NCBI GenBank assembly: GCA_029262995.1 | Contig: JAJCYH010000023.1 | Coordinates: 62,001-126,000 of the forward strand | Direction of reading: 5' to 3' | Length of the DNA: 64,000 nt | DNA from: Saprospiraceae bacterium | GTDB lineage: Bacteria > Bacteroidota > Bacteroidia > Chitinophagales > Saprospiraceae | Shown here: positions 10,701 to 18,670 of the stretch, in pieces | How positions within the stretch are numbered: the stretch's first letter is position 1 | How the letters are laid out: every line of letters begins with the position of its first letter | Notes under the pieces: generated by a model | The model's database searches: none | The model's input: only the letters and a program-made list of their open reading frames with translations | Told to the model about the DNA's origin: nothing | Translations under genes and position numbers: made by a program

Positions 10701-13700
10701 ACAATATATTTGGTCTCCACCAAGGTCTATCTCTATAGGACAACAATTGGCGGCTGAAACAAAAATGTCTTCAAATACTTGATTACATCCTTCGTCATCT
10801 GAAAAGACAAACTCAAGATCAACAAAATTTCCATTGGCCACCAAATCTGTTAATGTTACAGTAAGTTCGTCACTATCAAGCATAAATGATTGACCATTTA
10901 TTTCAACAGAACCAGATGCAGGACCCATATCAACCTTAAAACTGATTGTTTGACTATAAGTATTTGATTCAGGAAGACAAGAAGTTTGATTACCTAATTC
11001 AATATCAAAAACAAAACAACTTTGAAGTACTGTCAATTGCTTAGAGTTGTCACTCATTCTAAAGCAATCTAAACTTCCAAGTAAATCATCTACAGTTTGA
11101 CCAATCCAATTATCGGGATCAACATCTGCTGGTGGTGCGGCACCACCAGCTTTGTAATAGGCGGAAACCACATAATACTCTCCAACTGGCAATAATCTAA
11201 AATCAGCATCAACACTTTGTTGTATTATTTCGTCGGTATTTACATTGACTGCTATAAATGTGCTTTCATAATCATCTGAATTATCAGATCTAATAACTTG
11301 TCCTGGACCAGTTATATTAGTAATCGCAAGATTTTGGGATGTCGTATTGGTTACGTGTGAAACAAGAATATACTCTTTACACGCCTCCAATTCAGCCGTA
11401 AGGTTTAAGATGAAAGTGTATGAATTTATAAATGTTGCATTGGACTCAATAAAAGATGAGCAAGCGTCTGTTGGATTAAAAGTTGAAGCATCAAAGATGG
11501 TGTATGCAGTAACATTATCATTTATATTATTGTCTATTGAAAAAACATATGTGCCTGATTCAGTAACAGAAAATCTGGTTTCAAGAAAGGGGTTGTTAGG
11601 AATCTGAGTAATTCTTGTGCAGGAACCGCTTGCATCATTAACAGCTGGTGACATTGATCCTGATCCAGATCCAATTGGGCCCAATAAAGAAGTCATACTT
11701 GTTCCTTGAATAGAGGCCAAATCTAAATTTAGACCTGGGTCACCAAAATCATGAACTTCATCTTCTGTATTGCACAATAGGTTTGCTGGAGCAAAGCAAT
11801 TTGATTCAATAGTGAAATCTGAATTTGACATGTCAAAAAATGCAAAACATTCATAATCATCACAGGCTACCATAATTCTGGCTGCTTCAGTATTAGGATA
11901 ACTTGCTGGAATATTAATCATGGCAGAACCAGCATCATAATCAACATCTTTTGCAAGTATCAGTGGAAAAGTTAGACCACCATCAGTGGATAGTTTAATC
12001 ACTGCTTTGTCACATAGATCTTCATTAAATCTTACGTTGGTGTTCCATGTAACCTCCATTACTGTCCCAGCTTGGACGATTTCTCCAGGTCCTGGTGTCA
12101 ATACTGAAAGTGGTCCAGAATTCATAGTGTTTAACTGAATCTGATCCCAATCAATCGCACCTCCGTTCGGATTATTGTCTCTTACTGTCAGTCTAAATTT
12201 TATGGATCTTTTCCTGTTAGTAAGAACCTCAAAAGGTGAATTGGTGTTATTTCTTATATCGTTTAAATTTGGGATGTATCGAACAGGGTTCGGCGTAGGT
12301 GGATATGATCTATATAATGGACAGATATTATTAGCTGCTGCTGCATTTCCGATTAGACCAATAGTTGATATTGAACTAGGTCCATCTTCATCATATTGTT
12401 CCCAGCAATAAGTCATATTGTCTCCATCAGGATCAAATCCTTCTCCTTTTAGCATAAATGGTGTCCTTTTAGGCATAACATATAAAGCACCACATGGATT
12501 TGCTGTAGCTTCTGGTTCTTGATTATTATCTTCAATCCAATTATCTGTATTGCATTCTGCAAAATTTTCCATAAATGAAACCATTCGATCAAGACTGTTA
12601 ACATGAAAATAGTTATCTGGAACACCGCTGGCTGGTATATTTTGTTCAGAATCACAAAGTCCATTATAAGACATGATGGTTGTGCCTGAACCAATTTCTA
12701 TATTTGAAACTGCCGAAATATTTGGTGTACAATTGGCATCACCACTCCCGTTGAAAGTGTGAGTGGCATTATACATATGACCAAATTCATGCGCTGCCAA
12801 TTGAATCCAACCATTGGTTGTGTTGTTAAATGAACCTGACCAACCTGAAGCCTTACCATTATCATTACAGATCGCTCCAAGTCGAGCAACACCACCTGTT
12901 GCCCATCCATCTCCCGTAGTATGATTATGAAAAACATGCCCTACATCATAATTCCTTTTATTAAATACTGCCGAAATTGCACTTTGTGCTTGAGATGTTC
13001 TTGATCCGCCATTTGGATCAAATGGATCGTTGTTTATGTCTGTTTGTAATCGAGGAGATCCATTGGCCATCACCATTTCAACTCCAATATCCTTTTCAAA
13101 AATGGCAGAGATATCATTAAGGTTAGATATAATTAAGTTTTGAATATTAAAGTTTCCACCTCCATTGTTGACAAAATATTCCCCTGTGCACATAATTGCA
13201 GCCCGATATATTCTTTTTGTAGATCCGTTTCTCTTTTGGGAAGATTTACGATCAGGAATTACATCTATAGTACTTGATTCTTCTTCTAGTCTTGAAAAGT
13301 CATCATGAGTTTGACAATTGTGCAATTGCTTATCATACGGATTAATGCCAATCTCCTGAACATATTCAATATTCTTGGTTTTCGATGGTTCAGGGTTATA
13401 AATCCTGATCATTTGGCCACCTGTCAAATAGATAATACTTATTCCCACAGGTCCTGCAGTAATTCTTCCTGTTAACCCAACGTTTTCATTATTGTAAATC
13501 TTGTATGTCTTAATTTCAGGAAATGGATTTTTATTGTTTCCATAAATTGAAAATTCCTTAAACTTAAAGTTTTTCACTGAAGACAAAAACGGAAGTTCTA
13601 TGGTTCCTGATTTATTATTTAATGACTTCACAATAGATTGGTCATCAATTTGAACAGGGTAGACTCCTGAGGTTGTCAATTGCTCTTCCATTGTCGGAAT

Positions 13701-13784
13701 TATGGAAGCCGAATTGTCTTGTGCAGTTATTATTACGCTTTGTATGCTTAATATCAGCATAATTAGAAATGATCCTCTCATCAT
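4728..13784 (-). CDS. Giant reprolysin-like metalloprotease with Ig-like array and CHU_C (T9SS type B) tail
   Basis: The 3,018-residue protein is secreted. Order: signal peptide (1-22); propeptide-like region to about 190; zinc metalloprotease domain about 190-410 with HEFGHMYNATH (His332, Glu333, His336, His342) and Met-turn IMSYNG (Met371); Ig/PKD-like spacers to about 1010; roughly 25 Ig-like modules of about 76 residues (about 1015-2925), most with two cysteines that could form a disulfide; and a CHU_C tail (about 2930-3018: TPNGDFINDQLEF, IFNRWGNVIFK, WDGTRDGQ, LPADTYYYIL). The tail marks T9SS export and cell-surface attachment. From about module 5 the modules alternate between two types, with one near-identical 152-residue tandem copy. 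The protease target is unknown. The first or second Met (13784 or 13781) may start it. Confidence 0.93.
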   Translation of the reverse strand: MMRGSFLIMLILSIQSVIITAQDNSASIIPTMEEQLTTSGVYPVQIDDQSIVKSLNNKSGTIELPFLSSVKNFKFKEFSIYGNNKNPFPEIKTYKIYNNENVGLTGRITAGPVGISIIYLTGGQMIRIYNPEPSKTKNIEYVQEIGINPYDKQLHNCQTHDDFSRLEEESSTIDVIPDRKSSQKRNGSTKRIYRAAIMCTGEYFVNNGGGNFNIQNLIISNLNDISAIFEKDIGVEMVMANGSPRLQTDINNDPFDPNGGSRTSQAQSAISAVFNKRNYDVGHVFHNHTTGDGWATGGVARLGAICNDNGKASGWSGSFNNTTNGWIQLAAHEFGHMYNATHTFNGSGDANCTPNISAVSNIEIGSGTTIMSYNGLCDSEQNIPASGVPDNYFHVNSLDRMVSFMENFAECNTDNWIEDNNQEPEATANPCGALYVMPKRTPFMLKGEGFDPDGDNMTYCWEQYDEDGPSSISTIGLIGNAAAANNICPLYRSYPPTPNPVRYIPNLNDIRNNTNSPFEVLTNRKRSIKFRLTVRDNNPNGGAIDWDQIQLNTMNSGPLSVLTPGPGEIVQAGTVMEVTWNTNVRFNEDLCDKAVIKLSTDGGLTFPLILAKDVDYDAGSAMINIPASYPNTEAARIMVACDDYECFAFFDMSNSDFTIESNCFAPANLLCNTEDEVHDFGDPGLNLDLASIQGTSMTSLLGPIGSGSGSMSPAVNDASGSCTRITQIPNNPFLETRFSVTESGTYVFSIDNNINDNVTAYTIFDASTFNPTDACSSFIESNATFINSYTFILNLTAELEACKEYILVSHVTNTTSQNLAITNITGPGQVIRSDNSDDYESTFIAVNVNTDEIIQQSVDADFRLLPVGEYYVVSAYYKAGGAAPPADVDPDNWIGQTVDDLLGSLDCFRMSDNSKQLTVLQSCFVFDIELGNQTSCLPESNTYSQTISFKVDMGPASGSVEINGQSFMLDSDELTVTLTDLVANGNFVDLEFVFSDDEGCNQVFEDIFVSAANCCPIEIDLGGDQIYCQGDTIQLDAGDQSVSYLWFKDDEQLSENGRFLTVSTSGVYSARVEHSSGCINEDEANIQFELLAQITLDKNIVLVCEGDLVVVNAFISNNTGDISWTKDGELLPNTGSSIEVTETGIYEIMVETANSCISTASVSAEFADSPDPDLGPDILNCIGAITTLDAGDEGISFEWRRNAFPISGDESTIDITTFGTYTVIVENLNGCVSIDTINVDYKPLPEFDFGRDVTRCFGNFYTIEAEVSAFEIEWYLNGELIPGENEINYTALENGEYVGQISHNGQCFESDTIEVEYLSVPNVDLPEVISACPGELIELVVDDPNAVFTWSSESMGVLPETSGTLVVATADTYYLSARSTTTFCIIRDTVEVNFINIPSLDLGPDINACDGEVVTIGSPTSGFVAEWFKDGEIIENEIGEEISVTESGLYSMTITSGVACSSEDEIIVSFSVSPTVELGDDISTCPDESVVLDAGDPANSFIWQLDGQDLSESGNTLEVSTSGIYSVTATNSGDCSTSDLIEVSFTELPELNLGDDVKNCEGDIYTIFANAGGFAVEWYYNQELIINNSSDQIIADQSGEYIARVNAGENCSISDTINVEYFPFPVIELGGNQDACPGENIVLELDDMNYNFVWSTESQGILSESSNVLTVTESNTYYVEVSNEANCITRDTVTITFANLPILDLGTELNLCEGEATDLTIISNGFEIEWYRDGNIISGATAENINIQETGNYSVIVSADDNCSVTDEISITFNALPEVNLGEDRAACPGDAVFLDGGDNTNTFTWSSASAGVLSETSNQLAVSESDTFYVEVINEFNCITRDTVSISFAELPSLDLGPDLELCSGEELTLEVESNGFTVDWLFNGEIITSGLQETLSIPESGNYTVRISANEDCSIEDEISITFNALPEVNLGEDRAACLGDAVFLDGGDNTNTFTWSSASAGVLSETSNQLAVSESDTFYVEVINEFNCITRDTVSISFVELPSLNLGPDLELCSGEELTLEVESNGFIVDWLFNGEIIISGLQETLSIPESGNYTVRISANDDCSIEDEIRIDFFDAPEVDLGNDRAACPNELVELIAGDNTNTYAWTSESLGLLGETGNTLSVTESDVYSVVVTNAQNCISFDTVVITFTELPILDLGEDISSLCEGDEFILSADAGGFEIEWQLDGMTIDNESNEELTVTQSGTYLIIASAGQNCSVSDEVEISFNALPEIDELSDQIACSGESVDLFAGADGSFQYIWSDESGVIQESDIGILTVTETGIYTVEAIDANNCSSVKSAEITFIDAPIVELEDELSFCEGTELSIEATSNVTVVEWYVNGAVISGQVQTTLVVTEPGQYIAIVGPGTQCEDRDTITVNEIAAPNIDFLSDTELCADALPYELEISTEANVSIQWALNGQDLSGENQNILTINEEGNYSVLVTSQTGCANTESFEITVERLSSNTLESIPILCEGDVFVMNASSDGESFEWQFNGNTIIGEEGLQLEIKESGDYSFISFNNLGCPTQTDFNINFNTLPIVDLGPNAVNACDGETVLITTDDNANTSFEWFFDGVTISGQNSNELTVTEPGNYSVIATNQFGCNSTDEQNVQFFAIPTISVSSNTSYCEGSSVELSIQTNASDIQWSLNGQALVQNVTSIDASSPGVYDIEVTSGDGCSAAGQITVVENANPQIEIQDVELCPGEMQIISVSSEFDEYIWTGVTATGNELSLTHQPVNDVTTTNASLEVIDANGCRAIDQFQITFNPELNAQVISDKINICEGQTANLEVLGGLFYEWIDPSGTLSAIDIPNPVASPSSSTIYTVNVSDNCPSNFASFDIDVTVNENPNVDAGRDTCTLNNVELQLTATGGVQYIWDNSDLIIGSSNQASILVNLELPAVFNVTAIDQNGCRGVDSVSVCIIEDPLEVLTAVTLITPNGDFINDQLEFKGLDAFPENKLTIFNRWGNVIFKKTGYQNDMVRWDGTRDGQALPADTYYYILEFSSFKIKKSITLLRD
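7567..8478 (-). repeat. Near-identical tandem duplication, two copies of 456 bp
   Basis: Within the giant protease gene, 8023-8478 and 7567-8022 are in-frame copies at an offset of exactly 456 bases (the Glu-Asp-Glu-Ile-rich end of the unit recurs at 7571 and 8027, and the Leu-Pro-Glu-Val-Asn-Leu opening at 7995 and 8451). Each copy encodes two Ig-like modules (152 residues). By eye about 9 of 152 residues differ. This is the youngest step in the growth of the array. Confidence 0.9.
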
Positions 13785-13966
13785 TAAATCTCAAGTTTAG
13801 TCCACTAATATACTAGTTCTTAATCTACTTTTATTTGCAGTTGGAACCAATATCTAAATAAAGCAAATACACTATTGTAATTTTATAAAATAATGAAATA
13901 ATAGTGTTCCTTCCTAAAACAAAACGAAATTAATATTCAATTTGTCCTTTAAAATATCATTAAACA

Positions 13967-14794
13967 TTAAGCCTTTGAATATTTTAAAGAAACAGAAGGC
14001 AGTACACCTAGTTGCATATTATATTGTGATCCACCTTCTATGATAATAATTGATGATACTTTATAAGCAAATCCAAAAGTAATTGCTCCAGGGTTTGTGT
14101 TAAATCCTCCTCTAATTATAATATTATCAAATACTTCATATTCAAAGCCAAACCTAATTGTAATTGATTCATCTATTAATTTTTCAACTTCAGCATGTAT
14201 GGTTGTTATATCAGACAATTGATATCTAAATCCAAACCGAATAAAGCCTCTTGCTTCAGAGTTTAAGGCAATTGTAATTTTCTCAAGATTATAAAACTGA
14301 AATGAATAAGCCAAATGGTCAGTAATTAAGCCAGATAAACCTAAACCAAATGCCATTCTATTTCTCCTTCCATAATCAGTAATTGAGAATGTATTTAAGT
14401 CAATATTGAGTGATATCGATAAATTTAAACTGACTTTTCTAGCGTAAGATAATCCATACTTTGCTTCATTAAAATCCTTAAAACCATATTTAGAAAAACT
14501 AAGACCGAAGGATCCATATCCTGGCCTTGAATAATGCATTCCTGCGAATATATTGCTTAGTTCTTTTAGATTATATCTTTGTTCAGAACCCAACAAATAA
14601 TGAATCTTATCAGTTGAAAAACTGATTTGCGAAAAGTTATGAATAATCGCATCAGCTCCATCTAAAGAGCTTTTGATGTTTCCCAATGCAATACTCCTAG
14701 CTCCAGAAAAGTTCTGAATGTTTCGTTGAGCTAAATTTATAAATGGGAGGATTACAATGAATACTAATAGCAAATAATTTTTTCTTAACCACAT
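13967..14794 (-). CDS. Putative outer-membrane beta-barrel protein (PorV/UPF0164-like)
   Basis: The 275-residue protein has a signal peptide (MWLRKNYLLLVFIVILPFINLAQ) and then GARSIALGNIKSSLDGADAI, which resembles the N-terminus of PorV/UPF0164-type barrels (usually GAR..GMGGAFTAL.DD...). The rest is alternating short beta strands such as RFGFRYQLSD, RFGFEYEVFD and TFGFAYKVSS, ending without a sorting tail. A role in the outer membrane is likely; a link to T9SS is suggested only by the neighbouring PorP and CHU_C genes. It lies 182 bases upstream of the giant gene on the same strand. It is shorter than PorV (about 390), so this may be a distinct small-barrel family. Confidence 0.6.
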   Translation of the reverse strand: MWLRKNYLLLVFIVILPFINLAQRNIQNFSGARSIALGNIKSSLDGADAIIHNFSQISFSTDKIHYLLGSEQRYNLKELSNIFAGMHYSRPGYGSFGLSFSKYGFKDFNEAKYGLSYARKVSLNLSISLNIDLNTFSITDYGRRNRMAFGLGLSGLITDHLAYSFQFYNLEKITIALNSEARGFIRFGFRYQLSDITTIHAEVEKLIDESITIRFGFEYEVFDNIIIRGGFNTNPGAITFGFAYKVSSIIIIEGGSQYNMQLGVLPSVSLKYSKA

Positions 14795-14825
14795 AATAAA
14801 ATTGCACTTTAGTTAATTTGAATTA

Positions 14826-14854
14826 TTGTCCTCCTTTATTACATGTTAAATTTG
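14826..14854 (+). promoter_or_regulatory. Candidate Bacteroidota-type promoter of the nuclease gene
   Basis: TTG (14826-14828), an 18-base spacer, then TAAATTTG (14847-14854), a full match to the TAnnTTTG -7 element with an acceptable TTG -33 element. It sits 18 bases ahead of the ATG at 14873. No transcript data support it. Confidence 0.45.
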
Positions 14855-14872
14855 CACCTCACTTTTTAAGCA

Positions 14873-15799
14873 ATGGCAAAATTTAGACAATCTCATCATT
14901 CAACTAATCGCAAACCAGGATATGTCATCAGGGGTCTCTTCATTGTCATTTTCTTAGTTGTCTTAATTGTCCTAGGAGGACAATTAATAATGAATTCTCC
15001 AGAAGAAAAGCAAACATCAAATGCTAATAAATTACAAAATGGCAAAATTGAAGAACACATAATTGAAGAGAGAAAATACATTCCCAAGTTTTATAAAGGT
15101 TCTCGTATTGACCATGTTCATTATTCACTAGGCTACGATGAAGATCTTGAAATAGCCTTTTGGGTTGCATACGAATTAACCAAACAGTCTCTACAAGCTC
15201 CTAATGTTAAAAGAACGAATTGGTACGGAGAAGACTTATTGGTCACAACTGGTTCTGCCAATTATTATGATTACAAAGGATATGATTATAGCAGAGGTCA
15301 TTTGGTTCCTGCAGCTGATATGGCATTTGATACGCTTGCTATGAGAGAAAGCTTCTACATGAGTAATATGGCCCCTCAGATTAGGTGTTTTAATGGAGGA
15401 GTATGGAATGAGCTAGAGCAAAATGTTAGGGACTGGGCATACAATAGAGAACTATTGGTAGTATGTACGGGACCTTATTTCTTTGACGATAAAATAGAAA
15501 GAATTGGCACAAATGGGGTTGGTGTTCCCCATGCATTTTATAAAGCCATACTTGATCCACTAAAAAATGAATCTATTGCTTTTTTGGTCTCCCATGAGAT
15601 TACCGATTTATCCCTATATCATTTTGCGCTAAGCATAGATGAATTAGAACAAGAATTACAAATGGACTTCTTTTCTGAGTATTATAAAAATAATAAGGAT
15701 GAAGATCAATGTGAAAGGCATTTTGATTCTTCATTGTGGCCAATTCCAGACGAAAGGTACCAAAAGAGAGTATTTTACTGGAATAAAGGAAAATATTAG
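14873..15799 (+). CDS. Membrane-anchored DNA/RNA non-specific endonuclease (beta-beta-alpha metal family)
   Basis: The 308-residue protein has one membrane segment near the N-terminus (about 20-40), a linker, and a NUC1/Endonuclease_NS domain. The active-site region YDYSRGHLVPAADM carries the general-base His143; the usual DRGH is SRGH here. MSNMAPQ (164-169) and FNGGVW followed by NELE supply the metal-binding Asn174 and the conserved helix. It would degrade DNA and RNA on the outer side of the inner membrane, for nutrient use or defence; which is unknown. No immunity-protein gene is adjacent, as expected for a periplasmic enzyme. The stop lies 1 base from the stop of the convergent thioredoxin-fold gene. 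Confidence 0.9.
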   Translation: MAKFRQSHHSTNRKPGYVIRGLFIVIFLVVLIVLGGQLIMNSPEEKQTSNANKLQNGKIEEHIIEERKYIPKFYKGSRIDHVHYSLGYDEDLEIAFWVAYELTKQSLQAPNVKRTNWYGEDLLVTTGSANYYDYKGYDYSRGHLVPAADMAFDTLAMRESFYMSNMAPQIRCFNGGVWNELEQNVRDWAYNRELLVVCTGPYFFDDKIERIGTNGVGVPHAFYKAILDPLKNESIAFLVSHEITDLSLYHFALSIDELEQELQMDFFSEYYKNNKDEDQCERHFDSSLWPIPDERYQKRVFYWNKGKY

Positions 15800-15800
15800 A

Positions 15801-16379
15801 TCAGTTCTTTACGGTTTGAACTTTAGGTTGAACTGACTTCGGATCGTTAGAATTGATTAGATTGCCTTTTTGAAAGGCAATTACAAACTTGTTCCATGGA
15901 ACAGTTTTGTAGTAGTTCTCAGCAAAAAAAATCATAATCATTTCAAATTTCAAGGCATCTTGAAATCCCGATATTGGCTGAATAACACTTAAGTTTTCAT
16001 CAATAAATACAGCGGTTGGATAGCTCAACTTACCTCGCATGATTTCAAATGCAAGTTCATGATAGCCTTTGCGACCAAAACTTCCAACGTACTTGTATAT
16101 CTTATTGTTAAAAATTATATCCTCTCTTTGCTCTGCATTAAATTTAACAGGATAATAATTTGCATTTACATACTCAGCGATTTTCTCATCAGAGAAAGTT
16201 GTTTTGTCCATTTTTTTGCACCACCCACACCAATTGGTGTACACATCTACCAATATCTTCCTTTTCTCCTTTTGATTACGTTGAAGTGCATCCTCCCAGC
16301 TTAGCCATTTCACATGTGCCTGTGAAGACAGAGTCATCACCATGAAACAACTAAATATCATCATTACAAAAATCCTCAT
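15801..16379 (-). CDS. Exported thioredoxin-fold protein (Thioredoxin_7-like)
   Basis: The protein has 192 residues. A signal peptide (MRIFVMMIFSCFMVMTLSSQA) is followed by VKWLSWEDALQR and the redox motif NWCGWCKKMDKTTF (Cys51, Cys54), with the cis-proline in SYPTAVFID (Pro121). The KKMDKTTFSD sequence after CxxC is typical of the DUF255/Thioredoxin_7 group found in Bacteroidota envelope proteins. It probably works as a periplasmic disulfide reductase or oxidase; its partner is unknown. It is not a full-length DsbD because the membrane domain is missing. It stands alone, with no gene within 110 bases upstream on its strand. Confidence 0.85.
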   Translation of the reverse strand: MRIFVMMIFSCFMVMTLSSQAHVKWLSWEDALQRNQKEKRKILVDVYTNWCGWCKKMDKTTFSDEKIAEYVNANYYPVKFNAEQREDIIFNNKIYKYVGSFGRKGYHELAFEIMRGKLSYPTAVFIDENLSVIQPISGFQDALKFEMIMIFFAENYYKTVPWNKFVIAFQKGNLINSNDPKSVQPKVQTVKN

Positions 16380-16480
16380 TCCACTTAATATTAAATATTA
16401 TACTCAAAGAAACAGTAATGTAACAACAATGTCAAAGATTCGTATGAGCTGAATTGAACAATTAAAATATCTTTAACATT

Positions 16481-16494
16481 TATAGCTAGCTATA
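16481..16494. other. 14-base perfect palindrome at the ribD stop codon
   Basis: TATAGCTAGCTATA reads the same on both strands and includes the ribD stop. It could be a protein-binding site or a weak hairpin, or chance in AT-rich DNA. No U-run follows on the ribD strand. Confidence 0.4.
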
Positions 16495-17533
16495 GCTGAT
16501 CATTGAAATGATAAGTAATTTTATTATTATGTGAAATCTCTTCTCTTTCAGGTACTTTTGTAATAAAAGGAGCTCTCACGCCACTGCCCATGATAATTGG
16601 CGTATGAATAATCCTCGTCTCATTCCAAAGCGATTTATTGATGAAACTTTTCAGTGTTTTCGCTCCACCTTCAACCATTAATCTATAAATGCCTATCTCA
16701 AAAAGTGATTTTAGTAGATTTTCCAAGAAATTTTCATCTGAATTCATCTGAATTAGCCTTTTAAGGCTATTATCCGACACATAATGATTGTCTTTATTGG
16801 TTATAAATAGGCATTGTTCTTGATCTGTCCATAAAGTATGTGTTCTGGGAAGTGAAAGGTCTTTGTCCAATATTACTCTTAGGGGATTATTCCCAGGCAC
16901 CAAACGAGTTGTTAAACTTGGATTATCAATTAATGCTGTGTTATAACCAATTAATATACCATCTACTTGAGATCTCCATAAATGCACTTTTGTATTTGCA
17001 ATGGCATTGCTCAACTGAATGCGTCTGTCCTCATTTCCGATGTATGCGTCGCTTGATTGAGCAAATTTCAATACAATATATGGCCTTCCCGTTAATTGAG
17101 TTTTGAACGGCTGGATAAGCCTTGTCCCTTGAATAGGAAGTATGTTTTCAATAACTTCGATTCCAGAATTTTTTAAATGACGCAATGACTTACCTTGCAT
17201 CTTAGGATTCGGATCAGAAACAGAAACAACTAATTTTTTAATACCCGATTTTATAATAAGGTCGCTACATGGAGGTGTTTTTGAATGAATCTGACAAGGC
17301 TCTAATGACACATATAAAGTTGAGTCTTTAATAAATTGTCTGTCGGAAACAGATACATTGTCAATAGCATTACGTTCTGCATGATTACCACCAAAACGCT
17401 CGTGATATCCCTCAGAAATAATATGATTATTATATACCAATAAAGCGCCAACATTTGGATTAGTCTTTACATTATTAGATGCTTGACGCGCAAGTTCAAA
17501 ACATCTTTTCATATATTTATGGTGCACTGCCAA
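16490..17533 (-). CDS. ribD: Bifunctional riboflavin biosynthesis deaminase/reductase RibD
   Basis: RibD deaminates the GTP-derived diaminopyrimidine and then reduces its ribosyl side chain in riboflavin synthesis. The N-terminal cytidine-deaminase-like domain shows TNPNVGALLV, HAERNAI (His51, Glu53) and EPCQIHSKTPPC (Cys80, Cys89) for zinc binding. The C-terminal reductase domain (about 148-347) has RPYIVLKFAQSSDAYIG and VEGGAKTL. Length (347) is normal. It begins 3 bases after the stop of the cysteine desulfurase gene, at the end of the run from glmM. The gene ends in a 14-base palindrome (16481-16494). Confidence 0.96.
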   Translation of the reverse strand: MAVHHKYMKRCFELARQASNNVKTNPNVGALLVYNNHIISEGYHERFGGNHAERNAIDNVSVSDRQFIKDSTLYVSLEPCQIHSKTPPCSDLIIKSGIKKLVVSVSDPNPKMQGKSLRHLKNSGIEVIENILPIQGTRLIQPFKTQLTGRPYIVLKFAQSSDAYIGNEDRRIQLSNAIANTKVHLWRSQVDGILIGYNTALIDNPSLTTRLVPGNNPLRVILDKDLSLPRTHTLWTDQEQCLFITNKDNHYVSDNSLKRLIQMNSDENFLENLLKSLFEIGIYRLMVEGGAKTLKSFINKSLWNETRIIHTPIIMGSGVRAPFITKVPEREEISHNNKITYHFNDQL

Positions 17534-17536
17534 AAA

Positions 17537-18670
17537 CTATTTTATAGGTGTTAATTTTTTAAGAACATCAATCAACTGATCAATTTCCAATTTACTATTT
17601 AGATGTGAAAAAGAAAATCGAATAGTTTTCCGTTCTGGTGGGTGACCTATAAAGTTTAAAACATGAGAATCATTCTCAACACCAGAGCTGCAAGCACTTC
17701 CAGATGAAGCACAGATGCCATTAATATCCAGATTCATCATTAACATATCAACTTTATCGGAAGGTGGAAATGAAACAGATAATATATTCGATAAATAATC
17801 TGTTGTCGATCCATTAATCGCTATGTCACTTAACTCGTCTTGCATGCGCTGAAGACAATAGTTTCTTAATTTAAGATTAATTTCATTTCTCGCATTCATG
17901 TTCTCTACTGCTGACTTAAATGCTGCCGCCATTCCTGAAATTCCATAAATATTCTCGGTTCCAGACCTTATCCCTCTTTCTTGATCTCCACCATGAAAAA
18001 GAGGTTTGATCATATTATTCAAATTGATGTAAACAAATCCTGACCCTTTAGGTCCGAAAAACTTATGAGCGGATCCGCTTAGGAAGGATATGTTAATTTC
18101 GCTTACATCAATAGCTTTTTTTCCAATTGTTTGTGCTGTATCGGTATGGAACAATACTTTGTAATCCTTACACAAATGGCTTAGTTTTTCAATATCATGA
18201 ATGGTTCCAATCTCATTATTAGCATGCATTAATGAAACCATAATTTTCTTATCAGACTTTGAAAGATAATTTTCAAGTTCATTATAATCAATATGTCCTT
18301 GATGGTCTACCTTTAGAAAATGCACTTCGGCAAGATTATTTTTCTGAATGTATTCTAAAGTGTGCAAGATACAATGGTGCTCTATAGGCGAAGAAATTAT
18401 TTTTTGAATACCGAGATCTCTAATAGAACATAATAAAGCCATATTATTAGATTCGGTGGCACCAGAAGTAAAGAAAATTTCTCCCGTCGATGCACATAGA
18501 CCTTTAGCAATAATGCTTCGTGAATCTTCAACTATTATTTTGGCTTGTCTGCCAAAATGATGTATTGACGAAGGGTTCCCAAAATTATCGCTAATAATAG
18601 AAATCATTTGGGCTTTCACTTCTTCGATCAAAGGCGTTGTGGAAGCATTGTCAAAATATATTCTTTTCAA
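17537..18670 (-). CDS. Cysteine desulfurase, IscS/NifS type
   Basis: This PLP enzyme takes sulfur from cysteine for Fe-S clusters and thiolated tRNA. Visible are FDNASTTP, NPSSIHHFGR, the PLP pocket TSGATESNN and ANNEIG, the PLP lysine in SGSAHKFFGPKG (Lys203) and the catalytic loop ASSGSACSSG (Cys327), which is the group I (IscS/NifS) form. At 377 residues it is slightly short, lacking the C-terminal extension of E. coli IscS (404). It overlaps the preceding class V aminotransferase gene by 4 bases. Ferredoxin, IscX and HscA genes lie 7-20 kb away, so it may be their sulfur donor, but a tRNA-thiolation role (a NifS paralogue) cannot be excluded. Confidence 0.92.
   Translation of the reverse strand: MKRIYFDNASTTPLIEEVKAQMISIISDNFGNPSSIHHFGRQAKIIVEDSRSIIAKGLCASTGEIFFTSGATESNNMALLCSIRDLGIQKIISSPIEHHCILHTLEYIQKNNLAEVHFLKVDHQGHIDYNELENYLSKSDKKIMVSLMHANNEIGTIHDIEKLSHLCKDYKVLFHTDTAQTIGKKAIDVSEINISFLSGSAHKFFGPKGSGFVYINLNNMIKPLFHGGDQERGIRSGTENIYGISGMAAAFKSAVENMNARNEINLKLRNYCLQRMQDELSDIAINGSTTDYLSNILSVSFPPSDKVDMLMMNLDINGICASSGSACSSGVENDSHVLNFIGHPPERKTIRFSFSHLNSKLEIDQLIDVLKKLTPIK

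Noticed and set aside
5000-10740. CRISPR array or intergenic satellite
   Set aside because: The repeats are coding, about 228 bases per Ig module, in one frame, with no spacers of constant length.
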